In this document: piece by piece, positions 33,119 through 42,232 of the stretch
How positions within the stretch are numbered: position 1 is the first letter of the stretch
Layout: every line of letters starts with the position of its first letter
From: JAYZDF01 sp036337945
GTDB taxonomy: Bacteria > Myxococcota > Kuafuiibacteriia > Kuafuiibacteriales > Kuafuiibacteriaceae
Length of the DNA: 64,000 nt
Reading direction: 5' to 3'
Assembly: GCA_036337945.1 (NCBI GenBank)
Contig: JAYZDF010000007.1
Location: 1 to 64,000 of the forward strand
The notes under the pieces: generated by a model
The model's database searches: none
What the model saw: the letters and a program-made list of their open reading frames with translations, nothing else
What the model was told of the DNA's origin: nothing
Translations under genes and position numbers: made by a program

Positions 33119-33753
33119 GGAAGACCTCCATAAGGATCTGGCCCGATCACCCTCACACTCACCTGCTCTGCTTGAGCGGGTTGTAATGCCCAAGCAGCCG
33201 CAGTACCACCTGCTGCTAAAGCGACGGTCATGGTGACCCAAAACCACCATTTCTCATATAATGCCTCGCTCTTTTGCGCATCGATAACGACTTTAGGAAC
33301 GAGTGGATCTTGGGTTACAAGAACCTTTTTTTTCTCTCGGTGCGGTAGCGGAATAGCGGGCGTCATCTTTCCTACGGCAATACGAAAAGGCTGATTTGGA
33401 CTTCCTAATCGAGATGGTCCATTTCCTTGCTCATCAAACGCTTCGATAAAATATTCGATATCACCGGTGACCTCGCTTCCAGAAATCTGGGCCGTAAAAT
33501 TCGTATCTTTCCTAGTAAGCTCAATTACTCGATAGTCTGCCTGGCCGGCGTATCTGTAATAGACGGAAGGAGCAAAAACTCCACTGATGTCCTGAATAAG
33601 TACATCAAATAAAATCGGCTCGTACAAAGGAGCTTCTCCAATAGACTCATGTGTCAGAGTTGGAGGCTCCGTATCTTGTGCACCGGCCGTATCAGACAGG
33701 AAGAAAGATACTCCAAAAAGAAAGACTGAGAGACTTCGAGTTCCAAACATCAT
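33115..33753 (-). CDS. exported membrane-anchored protein, second gene of kinase operon
   Basis: 212 residues. The ATG at 33753 shares its first base region with the kinase stop (TGATG), indicating coupled translation. A signal peptide (SFFLSDTAGAQD) precedes a beta-rich Ig-like region of about 100 residues (YYRYAGQADYRVIELTRKD, GDIEYFIEAFDEQGNG), then a linker and a C-terminal transmembrane helix (WWFWVTMTVALAAGG). Such Ig-like exported proteins often sit beside Ser/Thr kinases in this lineage. It is possibly a sensor or partner of the kinase; not proven. Confidence 0.75.
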   Translation of the reverse strand: MMFGTRSLSVFLFGVSFFLSDTAGAQDTEPPTLTHESIGEAPLYEPILFDVLIQDISGVFAPSVYYRYAGQADYRVIELTRKDTNFTAQISGSEVTGDIEYFIEAFDEQGNGPSRLGSPNQPFRIAVGKMTPAIPLPHREKKKVLVTQDPLVPKVVIDAQKSEALYEKWWFWVTMTVALAAGGTAAAWALQPAQAEQVSVRVIGPDPYGGLP

Positions 33754-36266
33754 CACTTCACAACCGGATACCAAACAACGGAGACCACCACCGGTTTTCG
33801 CTGCCCAGGCCTAAGAAACGAGAACCGATGTCGGCGACCGGGGGCGACCGGTCCTTGAGGCGTTTTACCGAGAGAGATTCCGTTATGTTTAACAATAGCC
33901 CACGGAGTACAGTTCAACTGCATCGAAACGCCTCCCGACACCACCCTATAGGTGAGTTCGATCTCATAGGGCAAATTAGGACTGCTGAGGCTGAGTTTAC
34001 CGCTCTTCGTATCTACAGAAATTTTGCCGTTACGAATTTTAGCGGGCTTCCCATTTTCGTAAATTTGAACCCCCACGGAGCTGCGAACCGATAACGCACC
34101 TTCAGACGGTGATATCGCCTCATTCGAAACAGGCGTCTTATCTTTAGCGACAACTACCTTTTTCTCCGGTTTGGTTTCTGTAGATTGACCGACAGGCCCT
34201 TGATTCGCCGAAACGGAGCTTCTTGGGTTTTTCTTCTTAACTCGAATTTTATCCAAACTTCGTTCAATCGCCTGGGAGTCGTTGCTATCAGTGCTATCTT
34301 TTTGCGAAACCTCGATTCTCGGCTTCTTCGATCGCAAAGAAGAACTTGCCGTTTTACGTCTCTTTTTACGACGAGATTTCTTAGATACTTTCGACTTATT
34401 CTCTACCTGGGAGGATGACTCTTCTATTTTATTCGTTGGCTCTCGAACCTTTGGCTCTGGAGGGATTGCCGATGGCTTCGCAAGGGGGATTGGTTTTGCT
34501 TTTTCATCTTGCGTAAAAATAGGGTCTGGAGCCGGAACAAGCTTTAGTTTGGGTTTCGCTGGCTCGGGCGAGGCCACTTTATCTGGCTTAGATGGGGCAT
34601 CGTCTCGCTTCGCAATGGTAAGCGTTGCCCAGTATCCAAATGCGACGGTCACCAGAAAAAGAACGACGGCGGCAAAAAACATCGCGCGTCTGCCTTTACC
34701 GACATACACAGGCAAAGAGGCACTGGGTTCGCGCTCCATGTCATAATCCCGGCCCGAGTTACTCGATGTATCAAACAAGCTTGGCTGTTCAAATGGTGAA
34801 GATACGGGTCGAGAACCGCGGCGAATTTCTCGAGTCTCCTCTCTTGGAGGCATCCACTCGCCTGAATCATGAGCTTGCTCTTCTGGGTCCGAAAATGGAT
34901 CGAGCACAGCTGGGGGCAAGGAAGAATCGAGTAACGCCTCGGCGGGCATATCGGCAGTAGAGTTTATCGACGGAAAGCCATCATTTGCCCATCGTAAGAT
35001 ATCCGAAGGCAATCGCTCGGACCGCGTGTTTGGAGACTCGGAATTTGGGCGGTCAGAAACACTTTTGGATTCATCGTCACTTCGGGTTTGGCGGGATACT
35101 TCACTTTGACGACGAGACCGCGCAGCAAATTGCTCTTGATCACCCGACATCGTCTCTTCGTCGTCCGAAAAAGGTTTAGACGTAATAGGACGAGGAACAG
35201 GTACATGAGAAGGAGGGCGACCAGACCTGGTGACATCCTTCTCCTTTCTCGCTTCAACATAAGAGGGAGTAAGTGAGGGCCTGGGTGGTTGAGGGGGAGA
35301 GGTGGCGGAATCTGCTTCAGCCAAAAGAAGATCTTCTTCTTCTATATCTTCCTTAAACAGATTGTTCAGATAGTGCTCGATGTCCTGTTCTTCAGGCCGA
35401 ACATCACCGTTTCTGAATAAGCCACGTAGTTCATCTCTTAGCTCGTAACAACTTTGATAGCGGGTTTCCGGATCTTTACTAAGTGCCTTAGCGAGTAATG
35501 GCTCCAAAGCTGCTGCCCCGTCACGTTTCGTTTCAGGGGGGTCCACATCGTGGCGTTGGATGGCCTCAAGAGAGAGCACAACATTTTGTCGAACGAATGG
35601 ATTTTCGAGAGTCGCCAACTCGTAAAGAACAATTCCAAGGCTGAATATGTCGGAACGAAAATCGATAGGGTCCGCCGCAGATTGCTCAGGAGACATGTAA
35701 ACAAATTTGCCTTTGATGGTTCCGGTGGCGGTATTCACAGAAGCCATTTCTGATTTCGCAATTCCGAAGTCGATAAGCTTTAAGTCTCCGCTGTAGCTAA
35801 TAAGGACATTGTGAGGATTAACGTCACGATGAATAATGTTCATAGGACGACCGCGCAGATCTTGCGCACCATGAGCATAACCAAGTCCTTCACAAAGTTT
35901 GATCGCAAGATCGATTACATAGGCCAAAGGCATTTGCTCACCACGGGACCTCAGCGTATCGATGATGTCTCGAAGTGACTTTCCGCGCACGTATTCCATC
36001 GCGATAAAGTAGTCGCCATCAATCTGGCCCATCTCATGAATTTGAATAACGTTATTATGAGTCAACCGAGCGACAAGTTTTGCCTCACTAAGAAACATAC
36101 TGAGGTAGTCATTTTTGTCGTGATGATGAGAAAGAATACGTTTGATAACGAGAAGCTTCTCAAACCCGGACGGACCAACCTGCTTGGCGAGAAAAATCTC
36201 TCCCATGCCGCCCGTCGCAAGCTTTCTAAGCAGGACGTATTTTCCAAATGATCCGTGCGCGCTCAT
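33753..36266 (-). CDS. membrane Ser/Thr protein kinase with extracytoplasmic C-terminus
   Basis: 837 residues. The N-terminal kinase domain has KLATGGMGEIF, VIKRIL, HRDVNPHN, DFGIAK and MSPEQ. A long Ser/Asp/Pro-rich linker (about residues 300-520) leads to one transmembrane helix (AMFFAAVVLFLVTVAFGYWAT) and a Lys-rich periplasmic linker. The end is a beta-rich domain of PEGA-like character (NGISLGKTPQGPVAPGRRHRFSF). Kinases of this layout transmit envelope signals. It heads a three-gene operon with overlapping junctions and lies upstream of the secretion-like block, which it may control. Confidence 0.93.
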   Translation of the reverse strand: MSAHGSFGKYVLLRKLATGGMGEIFLAKQVGPSGFEKLLVIKRILSHHHDKNDYLSMFLSEAKLVARLTHNNVIQIHEMGQIDGDYFIAMEYVRGKSLRDIIDTLRSRGEQMPLAYVIDLAIKLCEGLGYAHGAQDLRGRPMNIIHRDVNPHNVLISYSGDLKLIDFGIAKSEMASVNTATGTIKGKFVYMSPEQSAADPIDFRSDIFSLGIVLYELATLENPFVRQNVVLSLEAIQRHDVDPPETKRDGAAALEPLLAKALSKDPETRYQSCYELRDELRGLFRNGDVRPEEQDIEHYLNNLFKEDIEEEDLLLAEADSATSPPQPPRPSLTPSYVEARKEKDVTRSGRPPSHVPVPRPITSKPFSDDEETMSGDQEQFAARSRRQSEVSRQTRSDDESKSVSDRPNSESPNTRSERLPSDILRWANDGFPSINSTADMPAEALLDSSLPPAVLDPFSDPEEQAHDSGEWMPPREETREIRRGSRPVSSPFEQPSLFDTSSNSGRDYDMEREPSASLPVYVGKGRRAMFFAAVVLFLVTVAFGYWATLTIAKRDDAPSKPDKVASPEPAKPKLKLVPAPDPIFTQDEKAKPIPLAKPSAIPPEPKVREPTNKIEESSSQVENKSKVSKKSRRKKRRKTASSSLRSKKPRIEVSQKDSTDSNDSQAIERSLDKIRVKKKNPRSSVSANQGPVGQSTETKPEKKVVVAKDKTPVSNEAISPSEGALSVRSSVGVQIYENGKPAKIRNGKISVDTKSGKLSLSSPNLPYEIELTYRVVSGGVSMQLNCTPWAIVKHNGISLGKTPQGPVAPGRRHRFSFLRPGQRKPVVVSVVWYPVVK

Positions 36267-36397
36267 CGCCTAAAACTACTTAAAGATTACCCAAAACAAG
36301 TTGCATCGAGATTGACGCGTTACATGTCAGGGAGCACCCTTAACGGCAATCGTCGATTGACCGACTCTAACAAAATCTCCTATGTTAAGTGTTAATA

Positions 36398-38350
36398 CTA
36401 GTCAATCAGGCGTCGGAGTTCCGTCATACGAGCCTGAAGGTCCTCGACGGGTATTTCGCGGAACTTAGCCGGTAATAAAGAGCGACTGGACGTTTCAAAG
36501 ACCGCTAGGAGTTCCATGTACTCCAACATGGTCTCATCTCGTGAGGGCAGGAAATCTACGATGGCTTTTTTGAGAAGTTCGGCATCAAGAACTTGGTCAT
36601 CGTTTTCGATATAGTTGTTAGCGAGTAATACAATCGCCTCAAGTTCAGCATTGGAGTAGCCCAAAAGAGGCTCTGAAATCAGCTCACGATGCTCAGGAAA
36701 AGAAATATTGTGGTGAATTTTGTGGCGAGCAAGTTGTGCGAGGAGAACCACTTCTACCCCCTCGGGGGCACTGGCATAGAAAAACGGAATCTTCCGATCG
36801 AGACGGCCCGCACGCTTAATATCGATATCGAGTTTATCTGGTCGGTTCGTCATAAGCACAAACAATACTCGACCGCGATTCTCGCGGTCACTCATAAACT
36901 CCTTAATCCGAGCGATCACTCGACTTGAAGTACCTCCGTCCCCGTCTCCTCCTTGATTTCCAAACGCACGGTCGCCTTCGTCAATAATGACCAAAATGTT
37001 CCCAATTGCTTTAACAACATCTAGAATTTTTTCGAGATTACCTTCTGTTGAACCAACCCACTTGCTGCGGAAATTCTTGAGTTTTATGGCTGTGAGTCCC
37101 GAAGAGCGCGCGAAGGCCTCTGCCACAAAGGTCTTCCCTGTTCCCATAGGCCCCGTGAACAAAAGTCCCATGGGAACCCGTGTTCGACGACCTGTCTTGA
37201 TGTGATCGGCAATGCTAAGAAGTTCTTTTTTGACCTCCTCCATTCCGCCGACCGCAGAGAAATCGTGAGACGGCTCTACGAATTCAACCAAACCGAAGCA
37301 TTCTTTTTCCAAGATCTTCCTTTTCCTTGAGTTGAGCAGCTTGAGGACATCTTCGTATCTATTAGCAAGTGTCTCTGGCGAATCCGGCTCTGATTCAGTG
37401 GTGTTAGTATCTTCAGATTCGGAGGGTTCTGGTTGAAGCTGAGCGCGAATTTCGTCGTAACTTTCACCAGCGAATTTTGGAGCCAGCTTTTCCGCCCGAA
37501 CTTTCGCTTCTGGCGTGTCTCCAAGCAATCGCGCGATGTACGACACACGCTGCGAAAGCTCCTCTTCTTCATCGGAGCCCGGCTGTAAAATCCCCTTAAT
37601 CTGAACACTTTTGAGACCCGCAGAGAGTTCAGCCAAGCGATTAAGTTCGAACTCAGTAGCATCAGGCTCAAGCTGACGAATAAGTGATTGTCTAGCCTCC
37701 TGGTCGGGAAGCTCAACGCGAATGCTCGAAACCTTTGGATTCGCAACCAGTTTATTCGACAGTTGGGATAGCTGCTCCGTCACCAAGAAAACTACGCTAT
37801 CCGAAAAATCGAAACGGCGCTCAAGACTCCAGCGATGAAGCGTTACAATGCTTCTGCGGTCTGTTTCGCTTTGAAACCCAGTATCACCTGATGGCGCGAT
37901 CATTTCCGCATAATCAACGATAAGCCCGACTCGATCTTGAGTGAGCATAAGGCTTTCAAGACCGCCCAAAGCCTTATCGACGTCCTGCACGCCAATCAGT
38001 TGATCAAGATTCTCAACAAATTTCTCTTTTTTCCGAAACCGAACGCCGGTTGCCGGATTAAATTGAGCAATGATCTCTTTGGCCCCCAGCAGGACTTCAG
38101 ACAAAAACTCCGTCAGAGGCAAAAATCGGTCGCCGTGCTGAATGTCATCAAACACATTGCCATGAAGTACAAAAACAGACGATTCGCCTCGAAGGTAAAT
38201 GGATCGAATTTCTTCTGCCCAAGCAGGCAATTCCGGTGTTTCCATGACTGTCGAATTTGATAGCGCACCCGAATAGCCATTGCCAGAGGCACAGAGAAAC
38301 AAATTATCCGGGCAGCTTTGGACGAGTGTGGGTTTTTTCCTGAACGACAT
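36398..38350 (-). CDS. AAA-family ATPase, N-terminal domain degenerate
   Basis: 650 residues from ATG 38350; ATG 38245 would remove 35 weakly conserved residues and is also possible, as neither has a Shine-Dalgarno sequence. The C-terminal AAA domain is complete: GPMGTGKT, ILVIIDEGDRAF, MTNRPDKL and an Arg-finger region (RAGRLDRKIPF), of the CDC48/FtsH class. The N-terminal half has a AAA-like layout but no Walker A (VFVLHGNVFD) and a truncated Walker B (VGLIVDYAEMI). An acidic linker separates the two. It probably unfolds or remodels proteins; no protease domain is present. Bases 36267-36397 are non-coding. Confidence 0.85.
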   Translation of the reverse strand: MSFRKKPTLVQSCPDNLFLCASGNGYSGALSNSTVMETPELPAWAEEIRSIYLRGESSVFVLHGNVFDDIQHGDRFLPLTEFLSEVLLGAKEIIAQFNPATGVRFRKKEKFVENLDQLIGVQDVDKALGGLESLMLTQDRVGLIVDYAEMIAPSGDTGFQSETDRRSIVTLHRWSLERRFDFSDSVVFLVTEQLSQLSNKLVANPKVSSIRVELPDQEARQSLIRQLEPDATEFELNRLAELSAGLKSVQIKGILQPGSDEEEELSQRVSYIARLLGDTPEAKVRAEKLAPKFAGESYDEIRAQLQPEPSESEDTNTTESEPDSPETLANRYEDVLKLLNSRKRKILEKECFGLVEFVEPSHDFSAVGGMEEVKKELLSIADHIKTGRRTRVPMGLLFTGPMGTGKTFVAEAFARSSGLTAIKLKNFRSKWVGSTEGNLEKILDVVKAIGNILVIIDEGDRAFGNQGGDGDGGTSSRVIARIKEFMSDRENRGRVLFVLMTNRPDKLDIDIKRAGRLDRKIPFFYASAPEGVEVVLLAQLARHKIHHNISFPEHRELISEPLLGYSNAELEAIVLLANNYIENDDQVLDAELLKKAIVDFLPSRDETMLEYMELLAVFETSSRSLLPAKFREIPVEDLQARMTELRRLID

Positions 38351-38548
38351 TTTGCGCGAAATCGACAGAATTCGAAATTTATCCTTGAATGATCGATGCT
38401 TTAGGCTTTGCAGTCACGTCGGACCGTGTTAGAGGCTCCGTCGACGTAACGGAATACGTCGGCGGCTCTTATTCTAGTTATATTTAGAGGGCGTCGTCAG
38501 TGAACGATCCGGTATCTATTTTTTGGGGCGTTCACACAGGATTACTAA

Positions 38549-38633
38549 GGAGCAGTGGCCGAGCGGTTGAAGGCAGCGGTTTTGAAAACCGCCGTAGTGC
38601 AAGCTACCGGGGGTTCGAATCCCTCCTGCTCCG
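38549..38633 (+). tRNA. tRNA-Ser (anticodon TGA)
   Basis: An 85-base cloverleaf. The acceptor GGAGCAG pairs with CTGCTCC, the anticodon stem GCGGT/ACCGC encloses loop TTTGAAA with anticodon TGA at 38583-38585, a long variable arm is present as in serine tRNAs, and the T loop is GGTTCGAATC. The 3' CCA is not encoded. It lies 22 bases before the second serine tRNA. Bases 38351-38548 hold no other feature I can support. Confidence 0.95.
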
Positions 38634-38655
38634 CATTTGAAATTTGAGTTTGGTT

Positions 38656-38745
38656 GGGGAGCTGGCCGAGTGGCTGAAGGCGCTGGTTTGCTAAACCAGT
38701 ATAGGGGCAACTCTATCACGGGTTCGAATCCCGTGCTCCCCGCCA
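38656..38745 (+). tRNA. tRNA-Ser (anticodon GCT)
   Basis: A cloverleaf with acceptor GGGGAGC paired with GCTCCCC, anticodon stem CTGGT/ACCAG and loop TTGCTAA (anticodon GCT at 38690-38692), a long variable arm and the T loop GGTTCGAATC. Here the 3' CCA (38743-38745) is encoded, unlike the neighbouring tRNA. The pair supplies serine codons UCA-type and AGC/AGU. Confidence 0.95.
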
Positions 38746-38792
38746 CCTTTTCGCTCGCATCATCTCCCCGTCAGCAAAGCAGCAAGTTTCTC

Positions 38793-40349
38793 TTACCAAC
38801 GCATCGTCGGATTTAAGGGAGGAAGTCGTGACTCGACTTTATTCAGTGCCTCCCGGATAGCACTATTCTCGGGCTCCAACTTCGCAGCAAACCTGAGATA
38901 TAATCGAGCTCCATCGTAATCTCGTTCTTGGAAGGCTTTTTGAGCCTTTTCGAGAAAAGTCTGAGGGTTGGATGATTCATTGGAAACAAATGCTGGGTCA
39001 CTTTGTCTTTCAGCAGCATCTCTTTTGCCGGGTGGAGGTGCAGAAGAGTTTATGGTGTCAACGCCCTGTTTTTTAGCCAAGAGTGATTGATCGTAATCAC
39101 TCCTAAGGGTGGCGTCACTCAGCACAGAATAAGCTTCATTTATTCGACGGAAGATAACGTAAATTTTTTCCTTAAGGGACCCAGAGGTCATAAGAAAAAA
39201 TCGATCAGGGTGAAACTCAAGTGAAAGACCAAAATAAGCGTCGCGCAGAACTCGATCGGTAACCGACGGGTCGACACCAAGAAGATCATAATACGTGAGC
39301 GACTCCAAGGCATCGTGCGTTTTTTCAATGCGGCGGATGAGTCGCTTACCAAGTCGACTCTCGTCCAGTCCTTTACGGGTTGCCAATTCGGAAGCGTTTC
39401 CGGGGGCCGGATTTGCCGGCACTGAACGAATCTCCGAGATTGAAATTTCAGATTTAGAGTTCGAAAGCTCTATCTCTTCAATTCTCTTTCGAGCTGTCTC
39501 CGAAACTTTCGACTGGCCCGTATCACGATTTGGAAGTTCTGGCTCGATAAGGAACTCAGGAAGAGAGATGGAAGAATCGCTCCGGAGAACATTCTCTGCC
39601 AACAAAGATTCCTGCCGAATCGAAGGCGTATTTTCGAAATCCGAAGGTACACTGAACACAGGGAGCTTTTCCTCAGCACTTGGAGAAAGCTCTTTAATTG
39701 AAGGCAGAGCGGACAATAAATGCTTAGCGGCCGTATCTTCGGCCACGTCGGCTTCAGCTGTCTGAACTTCGACCTTGATCTCAAGTTCCTCTATCTCTGA
39801 AAGAGACTGCCGAGGATTCGTGGGCATTTCATCATCATGCTCATCAAGACCAACCGCTGCAGCAAACAAAACTGGATCAATGAAATTATCTTGAATTTGG
39901 TTCACTGTAATTTCCGCAGTCGCCTCTTCTTCGAGTACCGGAATAGACACATGACTATCCGTCGAAGAGTCGAGCACCAAAACAGTGACAGCTTTGCTGA
40001 TGATGTCTTCTTTCGGAGGCCAGGGAAGAAAAGCACTTGCGCCTACAGCCTTCAATATTTTCCTAACATCATCTGGCGCTTTCGGCCCACGCTGGTAGAG
40101 AAGGATAGGAACATCTTCGCCGCAGGGTTCTTTCTTCAATGCGGATATTTGAAGAGTAAGGGGGCCTAAATCCTGGTTTTGGGAAATAGGCAGTACCACC
40201 AGGTCAGGCCTTATTTCTGTAAGCCTCAGTAGGAGATCCTGGTCAGACAAACTATAAACAGGGCGGTGGGCGGAGGTGGAAAAGGCTACATTAAATGCGG
40301 AACGCTCCGCTTCCGATTCAATCGATACAAGAAGAAATTTACCGGCCAC
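38793..40349 (-). CDS. receiver-like / J-domain / TPR fusion protein
   Basis: 518 residues from a GTG, 5 bases after the preceding gene. The N-terminal 120 residues have a receiver-like fold (LLVSIESEAERSAFNVAF, RPDLVVLP, DVPILLYQ, VGASAFLPWPP) but lack a clear phospho-acceptor Asp context. A long acidic, Ser-rich linker follows. Near residue 350 is a DnaJ J-domain (YYDLLGVD, LRDAYFGLSLEFHPDRFF with the HPD motif). The C-terminus has a TPR-like repeat (AQKAFQERDYDGARLYLRFAAKLEP). It probably recruits DnaK; the linkage to signalling is inferred. Confidence 0.8.
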   Translation of the reverse strand: MAGKFLLVSIESEAERSAFNVAFSTSAHRPVYSLSDQDLLLRLTEIRPDLVVLPISQNQDLGPLTLQISALKKEPCGEDVPILLYQRGPKAPDDVRKILKAVGASAFLPWPPKEDIISKAVTVLVLDSSTDSHVSIPVLEEEATAEITVNQIQDNFIDPVLFAAAVGLDEHDDEMPTNPRQSLSEIEELEIKVEVQTAEADVAEDTAAKHLLSALPSIKELSPSAEEKLPVFSVPSDFENTPSIRQESLLAENVLRSDSSISLPEFLIEPELPNRDTGQSKVSETARKRIEEIELSNSKSEISISEIRSVPANPAPGNASELATRKGLDESRLGKRLIRRIEKTHDALESLTYYDLLGVDPSVTDRVLRDAYFGLSLEFHPDRFFLMTSGSLKEKIYVIFRRINEAYSVLSDATLRSDYDQSLLAKKQGVDTINSSAPPPGKRDAAERQSDPAFVSNESSNPQTFLEKAQKAFQERDYDGARLYLRFAAKLEPENSAIREALNKVESRLPPLNPTMRW

Positions 40350-40354
40350 AGGCG

Positions 40355-40771
40355 CTATGGTTTAACGGTAACAGCCACTTCGAGTTTTTCAACTTTCCGC
40401 TGGCAGATATTCTCATTACAAATGAAGAATACAGCGTTCGCTGCAACGGATTGGCTTCCCGATGCGGGGGTTCCAAACGGGACATTGAACTGTGAGAAAT
40501 CTCCCTTCTTGTTGACAACATCTTTTTGACCGAGTTTCGATTTCTCAAGGGTCAGACCCTCGGACTTCAGTTTTATCTTCATAGGCGCTTCACGACTCAC
40601 TTTGAAACCTTTCGCAGGTATAATCTGCAAAGCGAACTTACCTTGCGCTCCTTTCTTCACTTGAGTGGTCGTGCCTTTTGTCTTCAGGCTATATGGCTTA
40701 TCCGGAAAGTCTTTCGCAGATACTTGTGTAGATAGAGCGAGGGTCAATGCAAGCGTTGAGAGCGTGAGCAT
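40355..40771 (-). CDS. exported thiol-containing beta-sandwich protein (DsbD-alpha-like)
   Basis: 138 residues with a signal peptide (LALSTQVSA). The mature part is a single beta-rich domain that ends with FFICNENICQRK, a spaced Cys pair (C-x4-C) resembling the active strand of periplasmic DsbD alpha-domain or related thiol proteins. The fold assignment is by pattern only. It precedes the J-domain gene on the same strand with a 5-base gap, so the two are co-transcribed. Bases 40772-40921 separate it from the phoH gene and hold no clear terminator. Confidence 0.6.
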   Translation of the reverse strand: MLTLSTLALTLALSTQVSAKDFPDKPYSLKTKGTTTQVKKGAQGKFALQIIPAKGFKVSREAPMKIKLKSEGLTLEKSKLGQKDVVNKKGDFSQFNVPFGTPASGSQSVAANAVFFICNENICQRKVEKLEVAVTVKP

Positions 40772-40921
40772 GTCAGGAGCTTAACACGAGCGTAGCGTGA
40801 AAGGTAAGGAAGAAACGAATGAGTTGATAAAAGCGAGGTGTGATCGCTGTCATGCGTTTGCGAGGAGCATCGTTTATCAGAAGGGAAATTCCCCACTTGC
40901 GAAGAAAATACGCTCAATACT

Positions 40922-42232
40922 TTAGAGTAAATTACTCGCTAATTCAGCCAATTCAGAGCGTTCGCCCTTCCTGAGTGTCACATGCCCCGCGACCTTTTCG
41001 GCCCGAAAACGGTTTACGGTGTGAACAAGACCATTATTGCTCGAATCAATATAAGGATTGTCGATCTGGTACGGATCACCCGTGAGAACGATCTTTGTTC
41101 CTTCGGCAGCACGAGTAACAATCGTCTTCACTTCGTGAGGCGTGAGATTCTGTGCTTCGTCCACGATGAGATACTGATTTGGAATTGAGCGACCGCGAAT
41201 ATAAGTAAGAGGTTCAATTTGTAACAAACCAAGATCTATCAATTCTCGATGTGAGCGACCATTACGTTTCTCAGCATTGGAAAGCCCCATGAGGAATTCA
41301 ACATTATCGAAAATAGGCTGCATCCAAGGCGATACCTTTTCCTCGATATCGCCAGGCAGATAGCCAATATCACGACCCAAAGGAAACACAGGCCGGGAAA
41401 CAAGTACCTTCTGAAATACTGATTCCTCTGTGACTTTGTGCAACCCTGCTGCAATTGCAAGTAACGTCTTCCCTGTCCCAGCTTTTCCAACCAGAGTCAC
41501 AAGCTTTACGTCATCGTCCATAAGCAAATCAAAGGCGAACGATTGTTCTTTATTTCTGGGGCGTACGCCCCAGACTCCCTCTTTATGCCGACGAATTGGG
41601 ACGACCGTATTTTCGAGAAGGTCTACCTTTCCAAGAGCCGAATGACTGGGATTAGAAGGGTCTCTCAGGTGAACAAATTCATTCGGGTGGTAGTAAGGGT
41701 CTGGCAAAGGAAGCGTGCCCTTACTGTAAAACTCATCAATATCTTCGCCTTTGGCTTCGATATCAATGACGCCTGAATACAGTTCGTCGATTTCGACTTT
41801 TTCTGCATCATAGTCCTCGGTTTTAAGCCCGAGGGCGTCTGCGCGGATTCGGAGGTTCACATCCTTTGTGACTAAAATACTTTCCGATTCGGGGTCTTGC
41901 TCTTTCGCTTCGAGTGCGACTGCGAGAATGCGGTTATCGACGCTATTTCCGATACGCATCGATTCCGGTAAGTTACGTGCCGTAAACGCAACCACCAAGG
42001 TGCCACCCGTTTCGAGTTCTACACCCTTTGCGAGCTCTCCTTCCTCCCTGAGTCCGTCCAAAAGTCGACCGACAGAACGTGCGGAACGCCCAAGTTCTGA
42101 TTGATCGCGTTTGAAATTGTCTATTTCTTCAATCACGTAAATCGGTACGGTGACCGTATGTTCTTCAAACGCAAGGATAGCGTTTGAATCGTGAAGAAGT
42201 ACATTTGTGTCGAGAATGAAGTTTTTTTTCAA
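40922..42232 (-). CDS. PIN-PhoH family ATPase
   Basis: 436 residues. An N-terminal PIN nuclease domain (FILDTNVLLHD, IEEIDNFK, SVDNRILA, LVTKDVNLRIRA) is followed by a PhoH P-loop domain with VGKAGTGKTLLA, VSRPVFPLG, DEAQNLTPHE and VLTGDPYQID. PhoH2-type proteins of this layout unwind and cut RNA. The start is a TTG overlapping the GGDEF gene stop by four bases (TTGA), so it is the last member of the long overlapping operon. No antitoxin-like small gene lies upstream, arguing against a toxin-antitoxin role. Confidence 0.93.
   Translation of the reverse strand: MKKNFILDTNVLLHDSNAILAFEEHTVTVPIYVIEEIDNFKRDQSELGRSARSVGRLLDGLREEGELAKGVELETGGTLVVAFTARNLPESMRIGNSVDNRILAVALEAKEQDPESESILVTKDVNLRIRADALGLKTEDYDAEKVEIDELYSGVIDIEAKGEDIDEFYSKGTLPLPDPYYHPNEFVHLRDPSNPSHSALGKVDLLENTVVPIRRHKEGVWGVRPRNKEQSFAFDLLMDDDVKLVTLVGKAGTGKTLLAIAAGLHKVTEESVFQKVLVSRPVFPLGRDIGYLPGDIEEKVSPWMQPIFDNVEFLMGLSNAEKRNGRSHRELIDLGLLQIEPLTYIRGRSIPNQYLIVDEAQNLTPHEVKTIVTRAAEGTKIVLTGDPYQIDNPYIDSSNNGLVHTVNRFRAEKVAGHVTLRKGERSELAELASNLL

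Noticed and set aside
38549..38745. tRNA-Ser pair as an integration site for a mobile element.
   Set aside because: No integrase, direct repeat or foreign-looking genes flank the tRNAs.
40922..42232. PIN-PhoH gene as a toxin of a toxin-antitoxin pair.
   Set aside because: No small antitoxin gene precedes it; it is the last member of a long overlapping operon with a diguanylate cyclase directly upstream.
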